A stretch of 64,000 nucleotides of DNA, from assembly GCF_030063285.1 (NCBI RefSeq), contig NZ_JASISU010000002.1:248001-312000 (forward strand), written 5' to 3'. The position numbers and the translations under genes are program-made. Positions 26,249-34,878 of the stretch are shown piece after piece; position 1 is the first letter of the stretch; each line of letters starts with the position of its first letter. Source of the stretch: Pseudarthrobacter sp. PS3-L1. GTDB lineage: Bacteria; Actinomycetota; Actinomycetes; Actinomycetales; Micrococcaceae. The notes under the pieces are model-generated. The model searched no databases. It was not told the DNA's origin and saw nothing but the letters and a program-made list of their open reading frames with translations.

Positions 26249-26997
26249 CGTGGCCGACGCGCCGCTAGTTCGCGTGCTTTGGCAACATACCTGTCATCCA
26301 GGCTGCCGGGGCTGTAGGAGCCAAACTTCCTGGTGGCCGCTGTCTTGATCAGGAAGTCGGCAACGGCAGGATTCTTTGGCAGCAGCGATCCGTGGAGATA
26401 GCTTGCCACAACATTGCGGTAGCGGACTCCCTCATGGCCGTCTGTGCTGTTGTTCCCCATACCCTTCGTGGTGGTGCCCAACGGGGCGACACCGCTGCCC
26501 AGTGTGGTCTGACCGCTGTGGTTCTCGTAGCCAAGGACGTCGCCAAACTCGTCTGTGGCAACGACCACATTTCCAATCAGGCGTTCGTCGGTGCCGTGCG
26601 TCTCCACATCCAGAACGCCGATTCCCTTGATTTCGGACCCGGTCCGGGTCACAAAACGATGCCCGAAGAGCTGGTACAGCCCACAAATCACCAGCATGGG
26701 CGTGCCGCCGTCGGCCAGTGTCTTGAGTTCCTGCGCCCGTTCCAGGAGGTCCGCCTGGATGACCAGCTGGCCACTGTCCTGGCCTCCACCGCCCACAATA
26801 ATGTCAACGTCGGCCGGGAAAGGGTCGCCCACGTTGTACTCGAGGAGCTCTGGGGTGTAACCGTGCCACGAAATACGGCGCTGCATCACCAGGGCATTGC
26901 CCCAGTCACCGTAGATGTTCATGTCCCGAGGGTAGAGCTGCAGAACGCGCAGGGTTCCCTTGCTGGTGGACTCGCGAACAGCGCTCTGGTCTGTCAT
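26245..26997 (-). CDS. gatD: Lipid II isoglutaminyl synthase, glutamine amidotransferase subunit GatD
   Basis: A 250-residue class I glutamine amidotransferase of the CobB/CobQ type. The nucleophile is C105 (MLVICGLYQLFG) and the catalytic His is H202 (SYLHGSLLPKNP). GatD releases ammonia from glutamine and passes it to MurT, which amidates the D-Glu alpha-carboxyl of the stem peptide on lipid II to D-isoglutamine. The start is ATG 26997 in an ATGA overlap with murT; the longer frame to 27255 lies inside murT. Its end overlaps the glycosyltransferase start. Confidence 0.93.
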   Translation of the reverse strand: MTDQSAVRESTSKGTLRVLQLYPRDMNIYGDWGNALVMQRRISWHGYTPELLEYNVGDPFPADVDIIVGGGGQDSGQLVIQADLLERAQELKTLADGGTPMLVICGLYQLFGHRFVTRTGSEIKGIGVLDVETHGTDERLIGNVVVATDEFGDVLGYENHSGQTTLGSGVAPLGTTTKGMGNNSTDGHEGVRYRNVVASYLHGSLLPKNPAVADFLIKTAATRKFGSYSPGSLDDRYVAKARELAARRPR

Positions 26998-28286
26998 GAG
27001 ACAACCTCCACTGTGGTGATTTTCGACAGCTCGCGACGGATGGCGAGCATGGCCGTGTAGGTGCAGAAGATCCGCTTGGGCTTTCCCTGTGCTGATCTGA
27101 TGAAACTGGCCAGGGCCGGAGCGATTTCCGGGTCGACGGCGCCAATCCTGACGTCGTCGTATTGCAGCCGCAGGGCCATGTCGTAAGCACGCGCGCCAGT
27201 GAGTTGGTCTACCCCGCCGTCGCGCAGCGAATCGAATTCCACGTCCCACAGCCATGACATGTCGCGGCCGTCGGCGTAGTTGTCATTGATGGCCACCATG
27301 GTGGCGTAACCGCCAGCGGGGAAGGACTTCAGGCCGAGACGGAATCCGCTGGGGTTTTTGACAAGCACGAGATCCAGGGGTTGTCCTTCTACGGTCAGGC
27401 TCTCGCCTCGACCGAATGCCGGTTCCACCTGGGAGAGCGCTGTCAGCAGGGTGTCCTGGTTGGCTTTTGCCGCCCCTGCCACACAAATGCGCCGGGCCAG
27501 CGTCAGGGCTGCTGCTGCGTTGAAGATGTTGTAGACCCCACGCAGTTTCATCTGTGTTGTCACAGTGGCACCGTCGTACTCGAACGTCGCCGAATCCGCG
27601 CCCACCCCGCGGAGGACGACGTCGGCATCCGGTGTGCTGGGTAGCCCGGCGGGGACGGCGCCGCCTGGAGCCGTGCGTAAATCATCGTCGTTGGGAAACG
27701 TGCTCAGGAGGGAATCGTCGAGGCCAAACCAGGCGACATCCTGTCCGGTGAGCTGCTCCGCGATCCGGGCAACCCTGGGATCCTCGCGGTTCAAGACCAC
27801 TGTGTCGGTGGTCTTCGCTGCAATCAGGGCCAGAAGGTCGGCTGTCTTGTCGATTTCGCCAAAGCGGTCGAGCTGGTCACGCAGTACGTTCAGTAGCAGG
27901 CAGTAGCGCGGGGGCACCCGATTGACGAAGTGGACTGCGTGGGCTTCGTCGAGTTCCAGGATGGCAATGTCCGCATCCAGGCGTCCACGCCAGTCCACAT
28001 CCCCCAGGAGCGCCGCAGCTACGCCGCGGGTGAAGTTGCTGCCGGTGCGGTTGGTAAAGACCTTCAGGCCCTGGCTTTCCAGCAGTTCGACCACCATTTT
28101 TGTGGTGGTTGTTTTCCCGTTTGTGCCACTGACCACTGCCACACCGTGCGGAAGAGTGGACAGCGTTCGCTGCATGAATCCGGGATCGATTTTCTCTACC
28201 ACCAGGCCAGGAAGTGCCGAGCCGCCGCCGCGGAGCCTCGAGACCTTACGGACCAGCTTGCCAAGCGGAACACTGAAGTAAAACAT
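26994..28286 (-). CDS. murT: Lipid II isoglutaminyl synthase, Mur-ligase-like subunit MurT
   Basis: A 430-residue Mur-ligase-fold protein with P-loop GTNGKTTTT (residues 54-62), the central ILELDEAHAV block, and the C-terminal DUF1727-like domain with AINDNYADGRDMSWLWDVEF. It activates the D-Glu carboxyl of lipid II with ATP and receives ammonia from GatD. The protein has only three scattered cysteines, so the Cys4 zinc ribbon known in staphylococcal MurT is absent. It heads a four-gene minus-strand operon with coupled starts and is divergent from pdxT (90-bp spacer). Confidence 0.93.
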   Translation of the reverse strand: MFYFSVPLGKLVRKVSRLRGGGSALPGLVVEKIDPGFMQRTLSTLPHGVAVVSGTNGKTTTTKMVVELLESQGLKVFTNRTGSNFTRGVAAALLGDVDWRGRLDADIAILELDEAHAVHFVNRVPPRYCLLLNVLRDQLDRFGEIDKTADLLALIAAKTTDTVVLNREDPRVARIAEQLTGQDVAWFGLDDSLLSTFPNDDDLRTAPGGAVPAGLPSTPDADVVLRGVGADSATFEYDGATVTTQMKLRGVYNIFNAAAALTLARRICVAGAAKANQDTLLTALSQVEPAFGRGESLTVEGQPLDLVLVKNPSGFRLGLKSFPAGGYATMVAINDNYADGRDMSWLWDVEFDSLRDGGVDQLTGARAYDMALRLQYDDVRIGAVDPEIAPALASFIRSAQGKPKRIFCTYTAMLAIRRELSKITTVEVVS

Positions 28287-28376
28287 GCTCTGTAATATAT
28301 CCCAGTGCAGGCATAAACCCCGTGGGACGTTTCACCGGGCCGGAATCGGCGCGGGCCGGGCCACTATGCTTGATGG

Positions 28377-29174
28377 ATGACAAATTCCGCCGCAGAGCAT
28401 GCTGGCACTCCCGCTGCCACCCTGGCCGCAGCCTCCCTGCTGGGATCCCCGCGCGGTGGTGGACCGCACGCTGGTGCCCAGGGCAGATCAACAAAAGTGC
28501 CTGCCGGCTCAGGACTGCGCATTGGGGTCCTGGCGTTGCAGGGCGACTTCCGTGAACACCTCCGTACAGTCATCGATTTGGGTGCCGAGGGAATCCCGGT
28601 CCGCCGCCCGGCTGAACTGGCTCATCTTGACGGGCTCATCATTCCCGGCGGTGAATCAACAACCATTGACAAACTCGCGCGGGCATTCGGCGTAACGGAT
28701 CCGCTTCGGGAGAGCATTCGTGCCGGTCTTCCGGTCTACGGCTCCTGTGCGGGGATGATCCTGCTGGCGGACCGGATTGCCGATCCCGCCACGGACCTCG
28801 CGGGCAACCCGCAGCAGACCTTCGGCGGACTGGACATCACGGTTCGCAGGAACGCTTTCGGTCGCCAGCGCGAGTCTTTTGAAACGGACCTGCTCTTTGA
28901 GTCACTTGATTTCAGTGCAACAGAGGACGGAGTTGCACCCGTTCATGCCGTCTTTATCCGGGGCCCCTGGGTGGAACAGGCCGGGCCGGAGGTCCAGGTA
29001 CTGGCACGTATTGAACCGTCACCCGAGTCTCATCCGGCGGAGAGCGCACCAGGGGCGGCTAGAATTGTGGCAGTGCGGTCCGGCCCCCTGCTGGCCACCT
29101 CCTTCCACCCGGAAGTGACAGGTGAAAAACGCATTCACGAACTTTTTATCCACATGATCAGAGGAGAAGCGTAA
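28377..29174 (+). CDS. pdxT: Pyridoxal 5'-phosphate synthase glutaminase subunit PdxT
   Basis: The class I glutaminase partner of PdxS. It has IGVLALQGDFREH, the PGGEST oxyanion segment, the nucleophile Cys in VYGSCAGMILLA, the FGRQRESF motif, and the C-terminal HPEVTGE His-Glu pair. From ATG 28377 the protein is 265 residues, about 46 more than the core needs at the N-terminus; a GTG at 28497 would give a more typical 225-residue form. Neither start has a strong ribosome site. It is 4 bp upstream of the YebC gene and separated from pdxS by about 7.8 kb. Confidence 0.93.
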   Translation: MTNSAAEHAGTPAATLAAASLLGSPRGGGPHAGAQGRSTKVPAGSGLRIGVLALQGDFREHLRTVIDLGAEGIPVRRPAELAHLDGLIIPGGESTTIDKLARAFGVTDPLRESIRAGLPVYGSCAGMILLADRIADPATDLAGNPQQTFGGLDITVRRNAFGRQRESFETDLLFESLDFSATEDGVAPVHAVFIRGPWVEQAGPEVQVLARIEPSPESHPAESAPGAARIVAVRSGPLLATSFHPEVTGEKRIHELFIHMIRGEA

Positions 29175-29177
29175 AGC

Positions 29178-29933
29178 ATGTCAGGCCACTCCAAATGGGC
29201 AACAACCAAGCACAAAAAAGCCATCCTTGACAGCCGACGCGCTAAATCATTTGCCAAGCTGATCAAGAACATCGAGGTCGCCGCCCGCATGGGTGGTCCC
29301 GACCTTTCCGGAAACCCGGGGCTCGAGCTTGCTGTCACCAAGGCAAAAAAGACGTCAGTTCCGGCAGACAACATTGACCGTGCCATCAAGCGCGGCGCGG
29401 GCCTCACCGGCGAAGTGGTGGACTACACCGAGATCATGTACGAGGCACGCGGCCCGCAGGGATCGGCTCTCCTGGTGGAGTGCCTTACCGACAACAAGAA
29501 CCGAGCAGCGTCAGAAGTCCGGCTGGCCATCTCCCGCAATGGTGGAACCATCGCCGATCCTGGGTCGGTCAGCTACCTTTTCACCCGCAAGGGCGTTGTG
29601 AACCTTCCCAAGAATGGACTCAGCGAGGACGACGTCCTGATGGCCGTCCTGGATGCAGGGGCCGAGGAAGTCAAGGACAACGGCGAGACGTTCGAGATCC
29701 ATTCCGAACCCACCGACCTGCAGGCTATCCGCGATGCCCTCACGGAAGCTGGTATCGACTATGACACCGACGAGGCGGAGTTCATCCCCTCGATGCAGGT
29801 GGAGCTCGACGTCGACGGCGCACGCAAGTTCCTCAAGCTCGCCGACGCCCTTGAAGAGCTCGACGATGTGCAGAACGTCTACAGCAACGCGGACCTCAGC
29901 AGCGAAGTGCAGGCCGCGCTGGAAGCTGAATGA
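29178..29933 (+). CDS. YebC/PmpR family transcriptional regulator or translation factor
   Basis: A 251-residue YebC protein with the hallmark N-terminus [20 protein letters not shown], the central [22 protein letters not shown] segment and an acidic C-terminal domain. Members have been described as DNA-binding regulators and, more recently, as factors that ease ribosome stalling; the sequence does not decide between them. It sits between pdxT and ruvC, the common order in actinobacteria and many other bacteria. Start ATG 29178 has GAGGAG just upstream. Confidence 0.92.
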   Translation: MSGHSKWATTKHKKAILDSRRAKSFAKLIKNIEVAARMGGPDLSGNPGLELAVTKAKKTSVPADNIDRAIKRGAGLTGEVVDYTEIMYEARGPQGSALLVECLTDNKNRAASEVRLAISRNGGTIADPGSVSYLFTRKGVVNLPKNGLSEDDVLMAVLDAGAEEVKDNGETFEIHSEPTDLQAIRDALTEAGIDYDTDEAEFIPSMQVELDVDGARKFLKLADALEELDDVQNVYSNADLSSEVQAALEAE

Positions 29934-29964
29934 TCTACGTCATCCTGCATGGTGGGGCCCGGAC

Positions 29965-30543
29965 ATGACGCTCAGGGTATTGGGCGTTGATCCGGGCCTG
30001 ACGCGGTGCGGCATTGGCGTGGTGGATGTTGAACGCAACCGCCGCGCCACGCTTGTCGCGGTGGGTGTCGTGGGGACCTCTCCCGAGCAAAGCCTTGACC
30101 AGCGGCTCCTGGTGATCGCGCTTGCCATCGACGAGTGGCTGGACCGTCACGAACCGCACGTGGTGGCTGTGGAGCGCGTTTTTTCACAGCTCAATGTCAG
30201 TACCGTCATGGGGGTAGCGCAAGCGTCCGGCGTCGTCATTGCGGCCGCCGCTCGCCGTGGAATCCCGGTGGCCATGCACACCCCCTCCGAAGTGAAGGCC
30301 GCCGTCACCGGCAGCGGTACCTCCAACAAGGACGCGGTAACCAAACTTGTCACAAAGATCCTGAGGTTGGAGGCGCCGCCGCGTCCGGCCGATGCCGCCG
30401 ATGCCCTGGCCCTGGCCATCACGCACGCCTGGCGGGCAGGAACCGGGGCATCCATCGCCACCACGGGGCCGGGCAGCCAGTCCCTGACACCCGCGCAGCG
30501 CGCCTGGGCCGAAGCCGAGGCAAAGGCGCGCCGCGGACGCTGA
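29965..30543 (+). CDS. ruvC: Crossover junction endodeoxyribonuclease RuvC
   Basis: A 192-residue Holliday-junction resolvase with an RNase-H-like fold. The catalytic acidic set is visible: D9 in [11 protein letters not shown], Glu in VAVERVFSQ, and the C-terminal Asp pair in [13 protein letters not shown]. The C-terminal tail is longer than in E. coli RuvC and is rich in Ala and Arg. Start ATG 29965; the long frame upstream lies antisense in character and overlaps yebC. ruvC is followed by ruvA and ruvB, forming the branch-migration/resolution set. Confidence 0.95.
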   Translation: MTLRVLGVDPGLTRCGIGVVDVERNRRATLVAVGVVGTSPEQSLDQRLLVIALAIDEWLDRHEPHVVAVERVFSQLNVSTVMGVAQASGVVIAAAARRGIPVAMHTPSEVKAAVTGSGTSNKDAVTKLVTKILRLEAPPRPADAADALALAITHAWRAGTGASIATTGPGSQSLTPAQRAWAEAEAKARRGR

Positions 30544-30568
30544 ACACGAGAGTGACTTGCTAGGCTAT

Positions 30569-30584
30569 TCGTAGATATGTTCGG
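30569..30584. promoter_or_regulatory. Degenerate LexA-like box before ruvA
   Basis: TCGTAG-ATAT-GTTCGG resembles the actinobacterial LexA site TCGAAC-N4-GTTCGA with three mismatches. It follows a TAGGCT -10 candidate (30561-30566) in the 81-bp gap between ruvC and ruvA. One half-site (GTTCG) is intact. Binding is uncertain. Confidence 0.3.
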
Positions 30585-30624
30585 ATGTCCGGCGCAGGCC
30601 GGCAGTACAGCAGGAGCCCAGGCC

Positions 30625-31269
30625 TTGATCAGTTTTCTCCGCGGAACCGTGGCACACGTAGGCCTGTCCACGGCCGTGATCGACCTCAATGGAGTCGGCA
30701 TGAGCGTGCAGGCCACTCCGCAGACCCTGAGTACTTTGTCCCTCGGAGAAGAAGGCACTGTCCACACCTCGCTTATTGTGCGTGAGGATTCATTGACGCT
30801 TTTTGGCTTCTCGTCGGAGGATGAGCGTGAAGTTTTTGACATCCTGCTCAGCGTCAGCGGCATTGGGCCACGGCTTGCACTTGCGGTCCTGGCAGTTCAC
30901 GAACCTGAAACCATCCGGGTTGCGGCACATTCGAGCGATTCCAAGACATTTACCAAAGTTCCCGGCATCGGTCCCAAGGTGGCTGGCCGGATTGTCCTAG
31001 AGCTTGCGGGCAAGCTGGTGCCTCACGGTACAGCCGGCAGCCCTGCCACGGTCAGTGCTGCCGATGCTGCCTGGAAGCCAAAGGTGATTGCGGCCATGAC
31101 CAGCCTTGGCTGGTCAGAGAAGGACGCCGCGATCAACATTGACAAGGCCCTGGCTGACGATCCGGAAGTTGTGTTCCGGGGGAACGTGGCCGAGATCCTG
31201 CGGACCACGCTGCGCTGGTTGGGCCAAGACATTTCACGCACCAACGCCAGGGCTGGCACCCGTGGCTGA
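30625..31269 (+). CDS. ruvA: Holliday junction ATP-dependent helicase subunit RuvA
   Basis: A 214-residue protein with the N-terminal OB domain ([12 protein letters not shown] to LTLFGFSS), two helix-hairpin-helix motifs ([16 protein letters not shown] and [16 protein letters not shown]), and a C-terminal RuvB-binding domain ([12 protein letters not shown]). Start is TTG 30625, preceded by AGGAG at 30612-30616; an ATG at 30577 would add a 16-residue extension not found in the family. It tetramerises on Holliday junctions and loads RuvB. It overlaps ruvB by 8 bp. Confidence 0.95.
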   Translation: MISFLRGTVAHVGLSTAVIDLNGVGMSVQATPQTLSTLSLGEEGTVHTSLIVREDSLTLFGFSSEDEREVFDILLSVSGIGPRLALAVLAVHEPETIRVAAHSSDSKTFTKVPGIGPKVAGRIVLELAGKLVPHGTAGSPATVSAADAAWKPKVIAAMTSLGWSEKDAAINIDKALADDPEVVFRGNVAEILRTTLRWLGQDISRTNARAGTRG

Positions 31270-32350
31270 ACCCTCTGTGGTGGCAGGGGTCGAAGAACCC
31301 GAGGAGCGTGCCATCGAGGCCGCGCTTCGCCCGCGGAACCTCGACGATTTTGTGGGTCAACATCGCGTCCGCAAACAACTTTCCCTTGTCTTGCAGGCCT
31401 CACGGATGCGTGGCAGGAGTGCTGACCATGTACTTTTTTCGGGTCCGCCCGGGTTGGGAAAAACAACCCTGGCCATGATTGTTGCCGCCGAGATGAATGC
31501 GCCGCTGCGCATTAGCAGTGGCCCGGCCATCCAACATGCCGGGGACCTCGCGGCGATTCTTTCCTCCCTGTCCGAGGGCGAAGTCCTGTTCCTCGATGAA
31601 ATTCACCGCATGTCCCGGCCTGCCGAGGAAATGCTCTATATGGCCATGGAAGACTTCCGGGTTGACATTGTGGTTGGCAAAGGTGCTGGCGCAACAGCAA
31701 TCCCGTTGGACCTTCCACCGTTCACGCTGGTAGGTGCCACCACGCGGGCAGGCCTCCTGCCAGGTCCTCTTCGGGACAGGTTCGGATTCACCGGGCACCT
31801 AGAGTTTTACTCCGTTGCAGAACTCGAACTGGTGCTTCGCCGGTCCGCGGGACTTCTGGACCTGAAGGTGAACTCCGCCGGTTTCAGCGAGATCGCGGGC
31901 CGCAGCAGGGGGACACCACGGATAGCCAACCGACTCCTGCGCAGGGTCCGGGACTGGGCTCTGGTGCATGGGATTGACCAGATTGATGCACGTGCAGCAT
32001 CAGCGGCGCTGGACATGTACGAGGTGGACAAGCGCGGTCTCGACAGGCTGGACCGGGCAGTTCTTGAAGCCCTGATCGTAAAATTTGGTGGCGGTCCCGT
32101 GGGCCTTTCCACCCTGGCCATTGCGGTAGGGGAGGAACCAGAGACCGTGGAGACAGTAGCTGAACCCTTCCTGGTGCGCGAAGGGCTGCTCGGGCGGACG
32201 CCTCGGGGTCGGATCGCCATGGCCCCGGCGTGGACACACCTGGGGTATGTGGCCCCAGCCGGCGCCTTTGGACAGGACATCCTTGACGTTTTTGAACAGT
32301 CAGATGCAGAGGTGTCGGGTGACGGCACGTGGGGTGACCCCGCGCAATAG
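31262..32350 (+). CDS. ruvB: Holliday junction branch migration ATPase RuvB
   Basis: A 362-residue AAA+ motor with Walker [12 protein letters not shown], Walker [10 protein letters not shown], sensor 1 around LVGATTRAG, the arginine finger in GPLRDRFG, and a C-terminal winged helix ([17 protein letters not shown]). It drives branch migration with RuvA. Start GTG 31262 gives an 8-bp overlap with ruvA; longer upstream frame lies within ruvA. Gene order ruvC-ruvA-ruvB-yajC-secD-secF is standard for actinobacteria. Confidence 0.97.
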   Translation: MAEPSVVAGVEEPEERAIEAALRPRNLDDFVGQHRVRKQLSLVLQASRMRGRSADHVLFSGPPGLGKTTLAMIVAAEMNAPLRISSGPAIQHAGDLAAILSSLSEGEVLFLDEIHRMSRPAEEMLYMAMEDFRVDIVVGKGAGATAIPLDLPPFTLVGATTRAGLLPGPLRDRFGFTGHLEFYSVAELELVLRRSAGLLDLKVNSAGFSEIAGRSRGTPRIANRLLRRVRDWALVHGIDQIDARAASAALDMYEVDKRGLDRLDRAVLEALIVKFGGGPVGLSTLAIAVGEEPETVETVAEPFLVREGLLGRTPRGRIAMAPAWTHLGYVAPAGAFGQDILDVFEQSDAEVSGDGTWGDPAQ

Positions 32351-32528
32351 CAGCGTGCTGTCAGCTTTTCCCTTTAGACTGATATGACGCCCGGCACGTT
32401 CGGGCCTTGTTACCTGTTGTGGCGCCATGCGTTGCGGTTGGTCGGCAGCCCTCGGTGTTGCCCCGATTAAAGGTGCGAATCGAACGTCGCTGTCCATCAG
32501 TCAAGCAAGTACAGAACGGAACCCACCT

Positions 32529-32972
32529 GTGTTCGGACATCTTTCTGCCCAGACCACCACAGCCCCTGCCTCCGGCGGCATCGACATCATGACAATCCTG
32601 CTTTTTGTCATGCTTGGTCTCTTCATCTTCATGATGTTCCGCCGCAACAAGAAGGCCAAGAGCCAGCAGGCTACGTTGCAGTCCCAGTTCGCACCGGGCG
32701 TTGAAGTCATGACCAGCTTCGGCCTCTTCGGCCGGATCATCTCCATGAATGATGAAGAGAACAAGGTGGAGCTTGAGCTCTCACCGGGCAACATCGCCAC
32801 CGTGCACCGCCAGGCAGTCACCAAGATTGTTGAGCCAGTGGCTGTCGAAACAGCCCAGGTTCCTGATGATGCATCCTCGATCACCTCTGCAGATACGTCC
32901 GCTGGCCGTCCAGAAACCGCTGACGAGACGCTTCGGCGCCTCGAAGGCGAAGGCAAAAAAGACAACCAGTAA
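32529..32972 (+). CDS. yajC: Preprotein translocase subunit YajC
   Basis: A 147-residue protein with a single transmembrane helix (TILLFVMLGLFIFMMF) followed by a basic stretch RRNKKAK and the YajC soluble core (FAPGVEVMTSFGLFGRIISM...ELSPGNIATVHRQAVTKIV). The C-terminal tail is acidic and disordered-looking. YajC associates with SecD-SecF and the Sec translocon. I chose GTG 32529 as start, which keeps about 20 residues before the helix; ATG 32589 directly at the helix is an alternative. secD follows after 112 bp. Confidence 0.88.
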   Translation: MFGHLSAQTTTAPASGGIDIMTILLFVMLGLFIFMMFRRNKKAKSQQATLQSQFAPGVEVMTSFGLFGRIISMNDEENKVELELSPGNIATVHRQAVTKIVEPVAVETAQVPDDASSITSADTSAGRPETADETLRRLEGEGKKDNQ

Positions 32973-33084
32973 TCTTCACGGCACGTGAGTGCCGGACCGC
33001 AGCGGCAATATCGCCTGCTCGCGACCGCCAGCGCAGTCCCCTGGGGCTGCGCTGGCGGCTGCTTACTTAAGAGAAAGATCTTCC

Positions 33085-34878
33085 ATGGCACGAACTGGCC
33101 CCAAATCAACAGCTGTAAGGGTGCTGGTCTGGCTCGGCGTTATCATCGCCGTCCTGACAGCAGTCCTGGCCGGCGGCAACCTCGCAGGACAGGCCAGCTG
33201 GGCCCCCAAGCTTGCCCTCGACCTAGAGGGCGGAACGCAGATGATCCTTGCGCCGCGGGTCGAGGGGGATTCCGCCATCAGCGAGGACCAGCTGAACCAG
33301 GCTGTCTCGATCATCCGCCAGCGTGTTGATGGATCGGGTGTCTCGGAGGCAGAAATCAGCACGCAGTCCGGACGCAACGTTGTGGTCAGTCTGCCTGGTA
33401 CGCCTTCTCCGGAAACCCGCCAGCTGATCCAGGCGTCGGCTGACATGAACTTCCGCCCCGTGATCCTTGCAGGTGATGGTGCGCCAGTTCCGGAAGCGTC
33501 GCGCACCCCCGAGGACCAATTGCCGGTCCCTACGGCTGAACCCACCAATGGCAGCGATACCAATTGGGTCACGGCGGACATCTACAAGGAGTTCGAGGCC
33601 CTGGACTGCGCCAATCCGGCACAGGACCAGCGCGAGTCCTCAGATCCCACCAAGCCGTTGGTAACCTGTGAGCCGGCTACTGAGACAACGCCTGCCATCA
33701 AGTACATCCTCGGGCCCGTTGAAGTTGAGGGTGGCAGTATCGTCACATCCAACTTCCAGCTCAGCCAGGGTGCCCAGGGAGCCGTAACCAATGACTGGGC
33801 TGTCACCATCCAGTTCAACGACGAAGGTACCCAGAAGTTCAAGACGGTAACGGAACGTCTGAACCAGTTCTACGTTGCCGCCGGTGGCGAGACCGGATCC
33901 GACCCCAAGTCCCAGTTCGCTATTGTTCTTGATGACCAGGTCATCTCAGCTCCGCGCGCCCAGGCCTCGATTACCGATGGCCGTCCGCAGATCACGGGCA
34001 GCTTCACCGAACAGTCGGCTAAGGCACTCTCTGATCAGCTTCGATTCGGCGCCCTTCCCATCAGTTTCGAAATCCAGAGCGACCAACAGATTTCAGCAAC
34101 CCTCGGTGGCGAGCAGCTGAGGATGGGACTGCTGGCAGGAATCATCGGCCTGCTCCTGGTGGTGGTCTACTCCCTGTTCCAGTACCGGATGCTGGGACTG
34201 GTAACCATTGCGTCGCTTGTTGTGGCCGGAGTCCTGACCTACCTAGCAATCGCAATCCTGGGCTGGACGGAAAACTATAGGCTCTCCCTCGCCGGCGTTG
34301 CCGGCCTCATTGTGGCGATCGGGCAGACGGCAGATTCATTTATTGTCTACTTCGAACGGATCCGTGATGAGCTGCGCGAAGGCAGGGGACTGGTCTCCGC
34401 CGTCGAGAACGGCTGGAAGCGGGCCAAACGGACCGTGTTGGCGTCCAAGGCCGTGAACCTGCTGGCCGCCCTGGTGCTGTATTTCGTGGCGGTAGGAAAC
34501 GTGCGTGGCTTCGCTTTCACGCTGGGGCTGACGGCGCTTGCTGACCTGATTGTGGTCTTCATGTTCACGCATCCCACACTGCAGCTTTTGGCACGCACCA
34601 AATTCTTCGGTGAAGGCCACCGTTTCTCCGGCCTGGACCCGGCGCGTCTCGGTGCCGTGCCGCTCTATCGTGGAGCGGGACGTATCCGCACTCCGGACGT
34701 CAAGCCTGACGTGGTGAGGCCCAAGAACACTGGCGCAGCAGCGGAAGCTGGACGTCGCATGACGATTGCTGAACGACGTCTGGCGGAAGCACAGGACAAG
34801 GGATCTTCATCGGCTGCCGGTCAAGCGCAGTCATCTGGCACAGCGAAGTCCACCGGCGCAGCCAAGGAAGGCAAGTAA
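33085..34878 (+). CDS. secD: Protein translocase subunit SecD
   Basis: A 597-residue RND-family membrane protein. It has an N-terminal helix, the D1 motif LALDLEGGTQMIL, a large periplasm-equivalent P1 domain carrying a low-complexity insertion (about residues 130-220), and five C-terminal helices with the typical GMLLAG-like and GQTADSFIVYFERIRDELREG segments. A charged, Ala/Ser-rich C-terminal tail follows. With SecF it pulls translocated proteins using the proton gradient. Start ATG 33085 follows AGAGAAAGA. It ends in TAATG, sharing one base with secF. Confidence 0.95.
   Translation: MARTGPKSTAVRVLVWLGVIIAVLTAVLAGGNLAGQASWAPKLALDLEGGTQMILAPRVEGDSAISEDQLNQAVSIIRQRVDGSGVSEAEISTQSGRNVVVSLPGTPSPETRQLIQASADMNFRPVILAGDGAPVPEASRTPEDQLPVPTAEPTNGSDTNWVTADIYKEFEALDCANPAQDQRESSDPTKPLVTCEPATETTPAIKYILGPVEVEGGSIVTSNFQLSQGAQGAVTNDWAVTIQFNDEGTQKFKTVTERLNQFYVAAGGETGSDPKSQFAIVLDDQVISAPRAQASITDGRPQITGSFTEQSAKALSDQLRFGALPISFEIQSDQQISATLGGEQLRMGLLAGIIGLLLVVVYSLFQYRMLGLVTIASLVVAGVLTYLAIAILGWTENYRLSLAGVAGLIVAIGQTADSFIVYFERIRDELREGRGLVSAVENGWKRAKRTVLASKAVNLLAALVLYFVAVGNVRGFAFTLGLTALADLIVVFMFTHPTLQLLARTKFFGEGHRFSGLDPARLGAVPLYRGAGRIRTPDVKPDVVRPKNTGAAAEAGRRMTIAERRLAEAQDKGSSSAAGQAQSSGTAKSTGAAKEGK

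Noticed and set aside
24291..28286. A complete biosynthetic gene cluster for a secondary metabolite
   Set aside because: Only a glycosyltransferase and a methyltransferase are present beside MurT-GatD; there is no scaffold-making enzyme or dedicated transporter, so I keep it as an operon of interest only.
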